8,909 nt of DNA from an uncultured Brevinema sp. (GTDB lineage Bacteria > Spirochaetota > Brevinematia > Brevinematales > Brevinemataceae): positions 1 through 8,909 of the forward strand of contig CAMRBT010000059.1 in the NCBI GenBank assembly GCA_947040475.1, written 5' to 3'. Every line of letters starts with the position of its first letter. The stretch's first letter is position 1. The translations under genes were made by a program, and so were the position numbers. The notes under the pieces were generated by a model that saw only the letters and a program-made list of their open reading frames with translations, was not told the origin of the DNA and ran no database searches. Positions 1 to 5,544 of this stretch are shown one piece after another.

Positions 1-400
1 CTCATCTAAGTTTAAATAATGAATATATATCGCAAATAGAGTTAGTTTAATCCTACATGATAATGCTTCGCCGTATTAAAATAGCTATATTAAGATATAT
101 ATTCATCATTCACACCTAGATTCGTTCGCTATCTTGGGAGAAAAGAGATATTATTGTAGTGTTATATATAGTTTTTAGCTGATACTATTTAAGCTTACGA
201 TATTATAATAGTGTGAAGTTATACAATCTTATCTCTTTACTAGTAATATTCTTTATATATCTAAGTCAGTATTATTAATAAAACCTTATATATTATTAGA
301 ATGTTATAAGATGAAATAGTCTATAATTTTTAGATTTTTTTATATCTAAGTCAGTGTTATTGTGTAATTCATTATACAGTGTTATTTTAATTATATATCA
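1..400. other. AT-rich non-coding left flank with repeats
   Basis: I see no gene with a credible start, ribosome binding site and codon pattern here. The stretch holds an imperfect inverted repeat (15-31 against 94-110, 16 of 17 bases matching, core ATGAATATATATC) and a direct repeat (TATATCTAAGTCAGT at 256-270 and 341-355). It also has three copies of CAGTRTTATT (267-276, 352-361, 377-386). The very low GC makes some of these matches cheap. It could be a decayed part of the island or spacer between an upstream gene outside the window and the restriction enzyme. Confidence 0.5.
256..361. repeat. Direct repeat pair TATATCTAAGTCAGT
   Basis: TATATCTAAGTCAGT occurs at 256-270 and 341-355, exactly 85 bp apart. 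In both copies it is followed by RTTATT, which gives 20 of 21 matching positions. The core CTAAGTCAGT is not simple AT sequence, so chance alone is less likely than for the surrounding tracts. The function is unknown; a protein-binding site or the trace of a small duplication are both possible. Confidence 0.6.
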
Positions 401-403
401 GAA

Positions 404-446
404 TAAAAAAAGCTCCTATGTTCTGAATAAGAAACACAAGAGCTTT
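404..446 (-). terminator. Leftward intrinsic terminator
   Basis: Read on the minus strand, AAAGCTC (complement of 440-446) pairs with GAGCTTT (complement of 409-415). A second inner helix forms from TGTTCT and AGAAACA with one bulge. The hairpin is followed by a run of seven U residues (complement of 405-411). No protein gene on the minus strand leads into it, so it would end a small non-coding transcript. A TATAAT box sits on the minus strand at 482-487 with no good -35. Confidence 0.6.
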
Positions 447-459
447 ACGCCAATTTCAC

Positions 460-472
460 GAGACTAAGTCTC
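460..472. promoter_or_regulatory. 13-bp perfect palindrome
   Basis: GAGACTAAGTCTC is a perfect dyad around a central A. It lies just downstream of a minus-strand TATAAT box (482-487), near the expected start of a leftward transcript. It could be an operator, or the 5' hairpin of the short RNA that would end at the terminator at 404-446. Its function is unproven. Confidence 0.35.
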
Positions 473-499
473 ATTGATAGTATTATATAAGTTACTCTA

Positions 500-542
500 A
501 TCAAGAAAAGCTCATCTATAGAAACTAATCTTGATAAGCTTT
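500..542 (-). repeat. Overlapping inverted repeats, weak leftward terminator-like
   Basis: Two pairings compete here: ATCAAGA (500-506) with TCTTGAT (529-535), and AAAGCT (507-512) with AGCTTT (537-542). On the minus strand the second pairing ends in a short U run. The loop sequence CTATAGAAACT resembles the loop of the stronger terminator at 737-765, so the two may be related copies. Confidence 0.35.
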
Positions 543-551
543 ATTTGTTAT

Positions 552-635
552 GATAGTTAGAAATATAAACAAAAAAGCCCATAGAGTTGTATTGCTTATA
601 TTTTAGTTGCTAAAGACTAAATATTTCTATCTAAC
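552..635. repeat. Imperfect 15-bp inverted repeat
   Basis: GATAGTTAGAAATAT (552-566) matches the reverse complement of ATATTTCTATCTAAC (621-635) at 13 of 15 positions. The right arm abuts the next inverted repeat (634-646 with 685-697), and the loop contains one arm of the long 17-bp inverted repeat. Together they form a nested, highly structured block from about 552 to 831. Confidence 0.5.
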
Positions 636-697
636 TTCATCACGAAAATATACAAACTGCTATGAGCAATTAATATAAACATACTTCGTGATGAAGT
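634..697. repeat. Perfect 13-bp inverted repeat
   Basis: ACTTCATCACGAA (634-646) and TTCGTGATGAAGT (685-697) are exact reverse complements separated by 38 bp. Unlike the AT tracts nearby, the arms have mixed composition, so chance pairing is unlikely. The loop holds a small TGCT/AGCA hairpin. It could be an RNA hairpin or a recombinase or transposase binding pair. Confidence 0.65.
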
Positions 698-730
698 ATT
701 AAAACAAATATCTAGCACAAATCTTTTATT

Positions 731-831
731 TAAAACAAAAAAAGAGTTTTCTATACAGAAACTCTATCTTTATCTCAAAGTAAAGACAGAAAAATATAAT
801 TGTCTATTTCTAAACAACTAAAATATAAGCA
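731..831 (-). ncRNA. Candidate small RNA (about 95 nt), leftward
   Basis: A consensus promoter (TTGACA, 17-bp spacer, TATACT, minus strand, 865 to 837) lies just upstream. An intrinsic terminator follows about 65-90 nt after the expected start: a 7-bp stem with AAACTCT at 759-765 and AGAGTTT at 743-749, then seven U residues at 743-737. There is no open reading frame of useful length and no ribosome binding site in the transcript. The first 17 nt are the arm of the long inverted repeat whose other copy is at 593-609. It is transcribed away from the restriction enzyme gene, so it could act in trans or be the start of a longer structured RNA if the terminator is leaky. Confidence 0.5.
737..765 (-). 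terminator. Leftward intrinsic terminator of the small RNA
   Basis: On the minus strand, AGAGTTT pairs with AAACTCT across a 9-nt loop, followed directly by seven U residues and then GUUUU. This is a standard rho-independent layout. Its direction matches the promoter at 837-865. Confidence 0.65.
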
Positions 832-836
832 CTATA

Positions 837-865
837 AGTATATAACACTTCCAATAATTTGTCAA
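837..865 (-). promoter_or_regulatory. Near-consensus sigma-70 promoter, leftward
   Basis: The minus strand reads TTGACA (complement of 860-865), a 17-bp spacer, then TATACT (complement of 837-842). The -35 is perfect, the -10 has one deviation, and the spacing is ideal. The start would fall near 830. It diverges from the restriction enzyme promoter, whose -35 begins 29 bp away. A TAATAA/TTATTA dyad (874-879, 889-894) lies between the two promoters and could be shared. Confidence 0.65.
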
Positions 866-894
866 GATCCGAGTAATAAATAGCTTTGTTATTA

Positions 895-923
895 TTGTGA
901 TTATTTTGAAATCATAGTATGAT
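895..923 (+). promoter_or_regulatory. Promoter of the restriction-modification gene
   Basis: TTGTGA (895-900), a 17-bp spacer and TATGAT (918-923) form a good sigma-70 promoter. It gives a leader of about 20 nt before the start codon at 953. The AAGGA ribosome binding site is at 940-944, 8 nt before the ATG. Confidence 0.6.
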
Positions 924-952
924 AAAAGATAAGTAGACTAAGGATATATCTA

Positions 953-3900
953 ATGCCAATTACTAACTATCTAAAAGAATTAAAAAAACAATACTCTCCT
1001 GAATCACGAGAGCACACTTATAGAACCCAACTAGAAAACTTATGGAATGAGTTTTATAAAGGGAGCTTTGATATTTATCAAGAAAGTGCTACTAGTAAAG
1101 GCACACCTGACTTTACCGTAAAAAACAAAAACGAGCAAATTATTGGTTTTGTAGAATGTAAAGATATCGATGTGGATATTAAAGCCGTCCTAGATGGTAA
1201 AAAAAGCTATAAAAAAGAATATGATCAATTACTCAAATATCTTACTATCGCCCCTGTTGTTATTTATACTAATTACATTTCATTTTATTTAGTAGCCATG
1301 AATGATAATAAAATCATAGTCCTTAAAGAATGTGTTTTGTTGGATAAGATCACAAATAAAACAGCAACAAACGAAGAATCTCTAAAAAAACTATTTGAGA
1401 GTTTTGTCCATAGTGAAGCACAAGCCATCACAAATCAAAATGCTTTTATCAATTTATTAGCAAGAAGAACCAAGATCTTAAGAGATGAGATCACGCTAGA
1501 ATGTGAAGACCCCGACTCTTATTTTAAAAACTCTATCAAAGAACTATTCAACAAAACTATTTTTAAAGAACTAGACGACAAAGACTTTGCTGATTCGTTC
1601 GCTCAGATTATTACTTTTGGTTTGTTATTTTATCGTTTGACAGAACAAAAAAATGTCAGCCTTCAGACCCTTCACAGTATGCCCAAATATATCCCCATTT
1701 TTCAAGAACTCCTCCGTATTTTTGATGTTAGCTCTTGTTCTAAGATTATTGCCTATTCTATAGATAGTATTATCAATGGGATTAATGCCTACGATGATGA
1801 GATGTTTCGTAACGCATTATCTTATGATATTATCCATGATAGTATCAAAGAAGATCCCTTTATCTATATGTATGAGAATTTCTTAAAAGAGTTTGACCCT
1901 AAAGTGCGTAATGCTCGAGGTGTATTTTATACGCCTATAGAAGCAGTCCGTTATATTGTGAGCTCTATTGATGAGGTGCTCAAATCTAGGCTAGATCTGG
2001 GGAGAGGCTTGTTAGATGAGTCCGTGCATATTTTGGATTTTGCGACTGGGACAGGAACTTTTTTGTTAGGGACGATAGAGCATATCTATAGAAGTTTAGA
2101 AACAAGCAACAATCAAGGAATGTGGCAAAGCCAAGTATCAAACTTCATCTTAAAACAATTATACGGTTTTGAGTTTTTAGTAGTGCCTTATGTCTTGGCA
2201 CATTTTCGTATTCATGAATATTTGAACGCCTGTAACTATGAATATAAAGACAAAGACAGATTGCAATTATTTTTGACAAACACGCTAGACAACACCGCCA
2301 ACGAGACAGTGCCTATGTTCCCAAAAATGAATGAAGAAGCCGACATGGCATATAAAATCAAAAATGAAAGTCCTATTTTAGTGATTATGGGTAACCCTCC
2401 CTACAATAACAAATCAGACGCTATGAACTCCAAAGAATGGATCATGAAACAAACAGAAGTCTATAAAGAAAATCTCAATGAGAAAAAAATTAACCTTAAT
2501 GATGATTATATAAAATTTATGCGTTTTGCCCATTGGAAGATGGAGAATATAGACAAAGGTGTTTTTTCTCTCATCGTGAATAATGGATTTATTAATGGGA
2601 TTACTCATAGAGAGATGAGAAATAAACTCATGCAGACTTTCGATGAGATTTATATTTATGATCTTCATGGTAATATTAACAAAGGCGAAAAATGCTCTGA
2701 TGGTACTATGGATTTTAATATTTTTGATATCAAAGATGTAGGTGTCTGTATTGCAATCTTTATCAAGACGGGTAAAAAAGACAATCCTAATAAGGGTGTA
2801 TATTTTCAAGAAGTGTATGGCTCTCAATCCTATAAAAAACAAAACCTCATGGACAAATCATGGAATGAGGATATTAAGGATAACAAATGGATAAAACTCA
2901 AAGATGATCCTAAATGGCATTGGTTTACCCCTGTAACTGCAGATGTTCAATATTGGAGTGAGTTTATAGGTGTACAGGAGATTTTTGCTACTATTAGTAG
3001 TGGTGTTCAAACACTTAGAGATCATATTACAATACATTTGAATAAAAATGAATTGAATAATGTGATAAATGATTTTAAAAATTTATCAGAAACAGAATTG
3101 TATTCTAAATATGATACCCAAGATAGTAGAGATTGGCAAATGAGTAATGCGATAGCAGATATTAAAAAATCAAGTGCTAACTTTGGTGATAGTCTTATTA
3201 CTAATATTCATTACAGACCCTTTGATTTTAGATATACTTATTATACTGGCATTTCAAGAGGTTTTATAGGAACTCCTTGTAAATCTATTGAGAAAAGTTT
3301 TATTAATAAAGATAATATAGGATTGGTTTTTACACGAAAAAATAGACAAATTACAAATGGTTATTTCTTTATCACTGAATTTATGATTGATAGACATGGA
3401 TTAGATAGTGCTGGAGATTCTATGGTAGTTTCACCACTCTATATCTATCATGATAGTGAGGAGGGACTAGGATTTACGGAGACTGGGAAAACAGCGAACT
3501 TTACTAAAAGCTTTAATACTTATAAAAAGGAACACCCTACTCTCTCTGATAAAAGTCCTGAGGAGATACTAGCTTATATCTATGCCGTCCTCTATGCTCC
3601 TACCTATCGTACCACCTACGCCGAAGATCTGGCTTATGATTATCCTCGTGTACCCTTTACCCAAGATAGAGATGTCTTTGACAAACTTGCGACTCTAGGA
3701 CAAAAGCTCATTACTCTACACCTGATGAAAGACTCCACCCTCAATGCCATGATGAAGCACGGCTATCCTATTGCAGGCGATAACACCGTAGGCACACCGA
3801 GATGGCAAGATAACAAGCTCTACATCAACGATACGCAACACTTTATTAATGTTTCTCAAGATGTCTATAACTACACCATAGGTGGCTACCAAGTCCTTGA

Positions 3901-4039
3901 TAAATGGCTAAAATCTCGTAAAGAAACAAATCTCAGCACCCAAGATATAGATCATCTACAAAATGTTATTGCTATCTTAGATACAACGATCACTCTACAA
4001 CAAGATATAGAAAAAATCTATAAAGGATTAGGATTTTAA
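953..4039 (+). CDS. Type IIG (type ISP-like) restriction-modification enzyme, single chain
   Basis: Bifunctional DNA enzyme of 1028 residues that should cut unmodified foreign DNA and methylate adenine in its recognition site. Visible in order: a PD-(D/E)xK nuclease (P52-D53 in GTPDF, then E68-C69-K70); a helical linker to about 320; and an N6-adenine methyltransferase with RGVFYTP (322-328), SAM motif LDFATGTGTFL (361-371) and catalytic NPPY (481-484). The specificity region has HYRPFDFRY near 753-761, YIYAVL near 875-880 and YDYPRVPF near 895-902; these last motifs are hallmarks of the type ISP C-terminal domain. True type ISP enzymes such as LlaGI carry a helicase and are near 1,600 residues; no helicase motifs are seen here, so type IIG fits better. 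AAGGA lies 8 nt before the ATG. The target-recognition stretch is clearly more AT-rich than the C-terminal part. The recognition sequence cannot be read from the protein. Confidence 0.92.
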   Translation: MPITNYLKELKKQYSPESREHTYRTQLENLWNEFYKGSFDIYQESATSKGTPDFTVKNKNEQIIGFVECKDIDVDIKAVLDGKKSYKKEYDQLLKYLTIAPVVIYTNYISFYLVAMNDNKIIVLKECVLLDKITNKTATNEESLKKLFESFVHSEAQAITNQNAFINLLARRTKILRDEITLECEDPDSYFKNSIKELFNKTIFKELDDKDFADSFAQIITFGLLFYRLTEQKNVSLQTLHSMPKYIPIFQELLRIFDVSSCSKIIAYSIDSIINGINAYDDEMFRNALSYDIIHDSIKEDPFIYMYENFLKEFDPKVRNARGVFYTPIEAVRYIVSSIDEVLKSRLDLGRGLLDESVHILDFATGTGTFLLGTIEHIYRSLETSNNQGMWQSQVSNFILKQLYGFEFLVVPYVLAHFRIHEYLNACNYEYKDKDRLQLFLTNTLDNTANETVPMFPKMNEEADMAYKIKNESPILVIMGNPPYNNKSDAMNSKEWIMKQTEVYKENLNEKKINLNDDYIKFMRFAHWKMENIDKGVFSLIVNNGFINGITHREMRNKLMQTFDEIYIYDLHGNINKGEKCSDGTMDFNIFDIKDVGVCIAIFIKTGKKDNPNKGVYFQEVYGSQSYKKQNLMDKSWNEDIKDNKWIKLKDDPKWHWFTPVTADVQYWSEFIGVQEIFATISSGVQTLRDHITIHLNKNELNNVINDFKNLSETELYSKYDTQDSRDWQMSNAIADIKKSSANFGDSLITNIHYRPFDFRYTYYTGISRGFIGTPCKSIEKSFINKDNIGLVFTRKNRQITNGYFFITEFMIDRHGLDSAGDSMVVSPLYIYHDSEEGLGFTETGKTANFTKSFNTYKKEHPTLSDKSPEEILAYIYAVLYAPTYRTTYAEDLAYDYPRVPFTQDRDVFDKLATLGQKLITLHLMKDSTLNAMMKHGYPIAGDNTVGTPRWQDNKLYINDTQHFINVSQDVYNYTIGGYQVLDKWLKSRKETNLSTQDIDHLQNVIAILDTTITLQQDIEKIYKGLGF

Positions 4040-4075
4040 GGAGGGTTGGGATTTTAAAGTAGAATTGGGATTTTA
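4028..4075 (+). repeat. Three short tandem repeats TTRGGATTTTA
   Basis: TTAGGATTTTA (4028-4038, overlapping the end of the restriction gene), TTGGGATTTTA (4046-4056) and TTGGGATTTTA (4065-4075) recur at 18 and 19 bp. They look like duplications of the gene's last codons, or a row of protein-binding sites ahead of the next promoter. No terminator is visible in this 105-bp gap, so some read-through into the next gene is possible. Confidence 0.5.
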
Positions 4076-4087
4076 TCAAAAAAATAT

Positions 4088-4127
4088 GGTATGATGTATA
4101 TAGATATGGGATTGGGGAATTTTATAT
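4088..4127 (+). promoter_or_regulatory. Promoter and GGGG-loop leader hairpin, copy 1
   Basis: A -10 box TATGAT (4090-4095) is preceded by GG. It is followed 8 nt later by a leader element with left arm ATATGGGATT (4104-4113), loop GGGG and right arm AATTTTATAT (4118-4127). As RNA all ten pairs form, three of them G-U. The hairpin ends 5 nt before the AGGAG ribosome binding site (4133-4137). A near-identical element (21 of 25 bases) precedes the gene at 5545. Control of translation or mRNA stability is likely but inferred. Confidence 0.55.
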
Positions 4128-4144
4128 AACATAGGAGAAATATT

Positions 4145-5074
4145 ATGAAGAAATATATTTTTATAGATACCAATATGTGGTATGATATATATAAAACTTC
4201 TCAAGAGAGAGTAGATCAGCTGAATGAACGACTAGGTAGTCAAGAATTTGTTTTTTTGAGTTCACCTATTCTCAAACGAGAGATTTTAAAACATAAAAAC
4301 GAATGCTTTGAAACAGAAAACTATATAGGAAAAAATCTACTTAAAGAGTTTGATAAGATTAAAGGACTCCCAAAATATTCAAAAAATATAGAGATAATTA
4401 CAGAAAATATAAAGATAATTATAACAGAATCAAAAATAGATCAAGATCTAAAGAAAGAAAGAGCTGATAAAACAGTAGGAAATTTTTTGAATGTTTCTAA
4501 AGGTATATATACCGATAAAGAAGAAGTTGAATTGCTTGCTAATGCTAAACAAAGAATTAATTTAGCAAAACATCCTGACAAGAGTAAAGAGGATAATTAC
4601 GCAGATCCTATTAACTGGATAGCTTTATTATCTTATTTTAAAGAAAACCATAAAGGGACACTATATATATTCACAAAGGATAATGACTTTAATAAATATA
4701 TAGAAAGTCTTACAGAAGAGTGGGAGTCATCCACAGTCAATACAAAAATAGAATTTAAAAAGACTTCTAAAGAGTTGTGGGAACTATTAAATATCGATAT
4801 TACAGGCTACGAAGAAGAAATAAAAGCAGAAGCAGAAGATAGAGAAACATTAAAGAAAATATTTACAGCAACAGGAGTTGGGAGAGCAGCAGCAGTAGCA
4901 GGTTTGGCCGCAGCAGGGCCAGGAATTGGAGGAACAGCTGCAGCAACAGTAGCAGCAACAGGAACAGGAATGTTGTTAGGTGGACCTTTACTAGGAGCTA
5001 TGGCTGTAGGAGGATTAGGGTTACTGCTTTATAACTTATTAAAAGATCCTAATGATGATGAATCAAACTCTTGA
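4145..5074 (+). CDS. PIN-domain nuclease with Gly/Ala-rich membrane-like tail
   Basis: A 309-residue protein. Residues 1-215 look like a PIN-family nuclease, metal-dependent and usually acting on RNA. The fold begins MKKYIFIDTNMW with D8, then E46 in LKREIL, D154 in YADPINW, and D179/D181 in IFTKDNDF; these are the expected acidic positions. Overall it is closest in style to the DUF4935-type PIN proteins. After an acidic helix (about 222-240), residues 243-298 are Gly/Ala-rich with many small-xxx-small spacings and end in a hydrophobic helix (about 275-298), followed by an acidic tail. This suggests membrane insertion or oligomerisation. AGGAG lies 7 nt before the ATG. There is no small antitoxin partner next to it, so it is not a plain VapBC toxin. 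Its companion is likely the next plus-strand gene, which shares its leader. Confidence 0.75.
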   Translation: MKKYIFIDTNMWYDIYKTSQERVDQLNERLGSQEFVFLSSPILKREILKHKNECFETENYIGKNLLKEFDKIKGLPKYSKNIEIITENIKIIITESKIDQDLKKERADKTVGNFLNVSKGIYTDKEEVELLANAKQRINLAKHPDKSKEDNYADPINWIALLSYFKENHKGTLYIFTKDNDFNKYIESLTEEWESSTVNTKIEFKKTSKELWELLNIDITGYEEEIKAEAEDRETLKKIFTATGVGRAAAVAGLAAAGPGIGGTAAATVAATGTGMLLGGPLLGAMAVGGLGLLLYNLLKDPNDDESNS

Positions 5075-5100
5075 TAAAAATAAAACTTAACAAAATCAAA

Positions 5101-5127
5101 GTCCTGTCCTAGTGATGGGGCTTTTTT
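5101..5127 (+). terminator. Weak intrinsic terminator
   Basis: A short stem (GTCCT 5106-5110 with GGGGC 5117-5121, including two G-U pairs) is followed by six T residues. An outer AAAGT/ACTTT pairing may extend it. It lies 32 nt after the stop of the PIN gene and would separate that gene from the next. Confidence 0.45.
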
Positions 5128-5206
5128 ACTTTGCTAACTTAGATAGCTACTATATACTTAAAGAAAGTATCGTATGAAAGAGAAAGTTAGTATGTTTTTA
5201 CCTTAC

Positions 5207-5237
5207 GAAGCCCCTGACGGTGCGGACTTCTTCAGGG
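5207..5237. repeat. GC-rich hairpin island in AT-rich spacer
   Basis: CCCTGA (5212-5217) pairs with TCAGGG (5232-5237), and GAAG (5207-5210) can instead pair with CTTC. About 30 bp here are far richer in G and C than anything nearby. The look is that of a structured RNA, or the terminal hairpin of an IS200/IS605-type element. No transposase or second end is visible, so neither reading is established. Confidence 0.35.
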
Positions 5238-5280
5238 AAAAATATACTTATGTTTGTATTATTAATTTGTTGTGTGTTTA

Positions 5281-5359
5281 TATAATGTGTGTATCATATC
5301 ATAGATATAGTATTTGTATCTTACTATACCCTATACTATCTCTATACACATATCTTATA
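5281..5359. repeat. Long imperfect inverted repeat in the spacer
   Basis: The left arm (5281-5313) and right arm (5333-5359) pair through TGTGTAT with ATACACA and ATAGTAT with ATACTAT, with an 8-nt bulge in the left arm. As RNA it could form one long AU-rich hairpin with an 18-20 nt loop. It lies inside a 67-codon frame (5174-5377) that I do not accept as a gene. No convincing gene is present between 5075 and 5544. Confidence 0.4.
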
Positions 5360-5411
5360 GACTTTATACATCCTTAGTACTCTCTAGCTTATGTGTAATC
5401 TATAGTACCTT

Positions 5412-5425
5412 ACACTATCTAGTGT
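5412..5425. promoter_or_regulatory. 14-bp palindrome, possible operator
   Basis: ACACTA and TAGTGT form a perfect dyad around two bases. It lies about 65 bp upstream of the -10 box of the next gene. It has mixed composition and is placed like an operator, but no regulator gene is visible in the window. Confidence 0.3.
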
Positions 5426-5488
5426 CTGTGCTTAATCAAATAGCTATTGTGTTTTTTTAGAAAGTATACTATACTTATCTAATGAATA

Positions 5489-5530
5489 GGTAAGATATAA
5501 ATAACGAGATGAAATTGGGGAATTTCATAT
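5489..5530 (+). promoter_or_regulatory. Promoter and GGGG-loop leader hairpin, copy 2
   Basis: GG then TAAGAT (5491-5496) aligns with the -10 box of copy 1. The hairpin has left arm ATGAAATT (5509-5516), loop GGGG and right arm AATTTCAT (5521-5528), all eight pairs Watson-Crick. It ends 5 nt before the AAGGA ribosome binding site (5534-5538), the same spacing as copy 1. An alternative upstream promoter is TTGTGT (5447-5452), 17 bp, TATACT (5470-5475), in which case the hairpin would lie about 27 nt into the transcript. Confidence 0.55.
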
Positions 5531-5544
5531 TTTAAGGAATAAAA

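Larger units (their letters stand above)
593..831 (-). repeat. 17-bp long-range inverted repeat enclosing a structured block
   Basis: TGCTTATATTTTAGTTG at 593-609 on the plus strand is repeated exactly on the minus strand at 831-815. A leftward transcript starting near 830 would carry this sequence at its 5' end and its complement about 220 nt later. The RNA could therefore be closed by a 17-bp helix that encloses a 13-bp hairpin (697-685 with 646-634) and the terminator hairpin at 765-743. This fold resembles the a1/a2-closed RNA of retrons, but no reverse transcriptase is present in the window. Confidence 0.5.

Noticed and set aside
119..130. GATTCGTTCGCT also found at 1592-1603 inside the restriction gene
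   Set aside because: A single 12-bp match without matching flanks; most likely chance.
404..770. CRISPR array
   Set aside because: The hairpins differ in sequence and spacing, there are no uniform repeats with unique spacers, and no cas gene is present.
2414..2842. 142-codon frame on the minus strand
   Set aside because: Lies fully inside the methyltransferase part of the restriction gene and has no domain, signal or ribosome binding site; a shadow frame.
953..4039. BREX PglX or a type I HsdM subunit
   Set aside because: An N-terminal PD-ExK nuclease and type ISP-like C-terminal motifs are in the same chain, and no brx or hsd partner genes are nearby.
4145..5074. VapBC-type toxin-antitoxin pair
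   Set aside because: The protein is more than twice the length of VapC, has a membrane-like tail, and no small antitoxin gene lies next to it.
5174..5377. 67-codon frame starting MKEKVSMFLPYEAPDG with a hydrophobic end
   Set aside because: No good ribosome binding site, Tyr/Ile/Cys-rich composition as expected from translating TA-rich DNA, and it overlaps the GC hairpin and the long inverted repeat. A tiny membrane toxin cannot be fully excluded.
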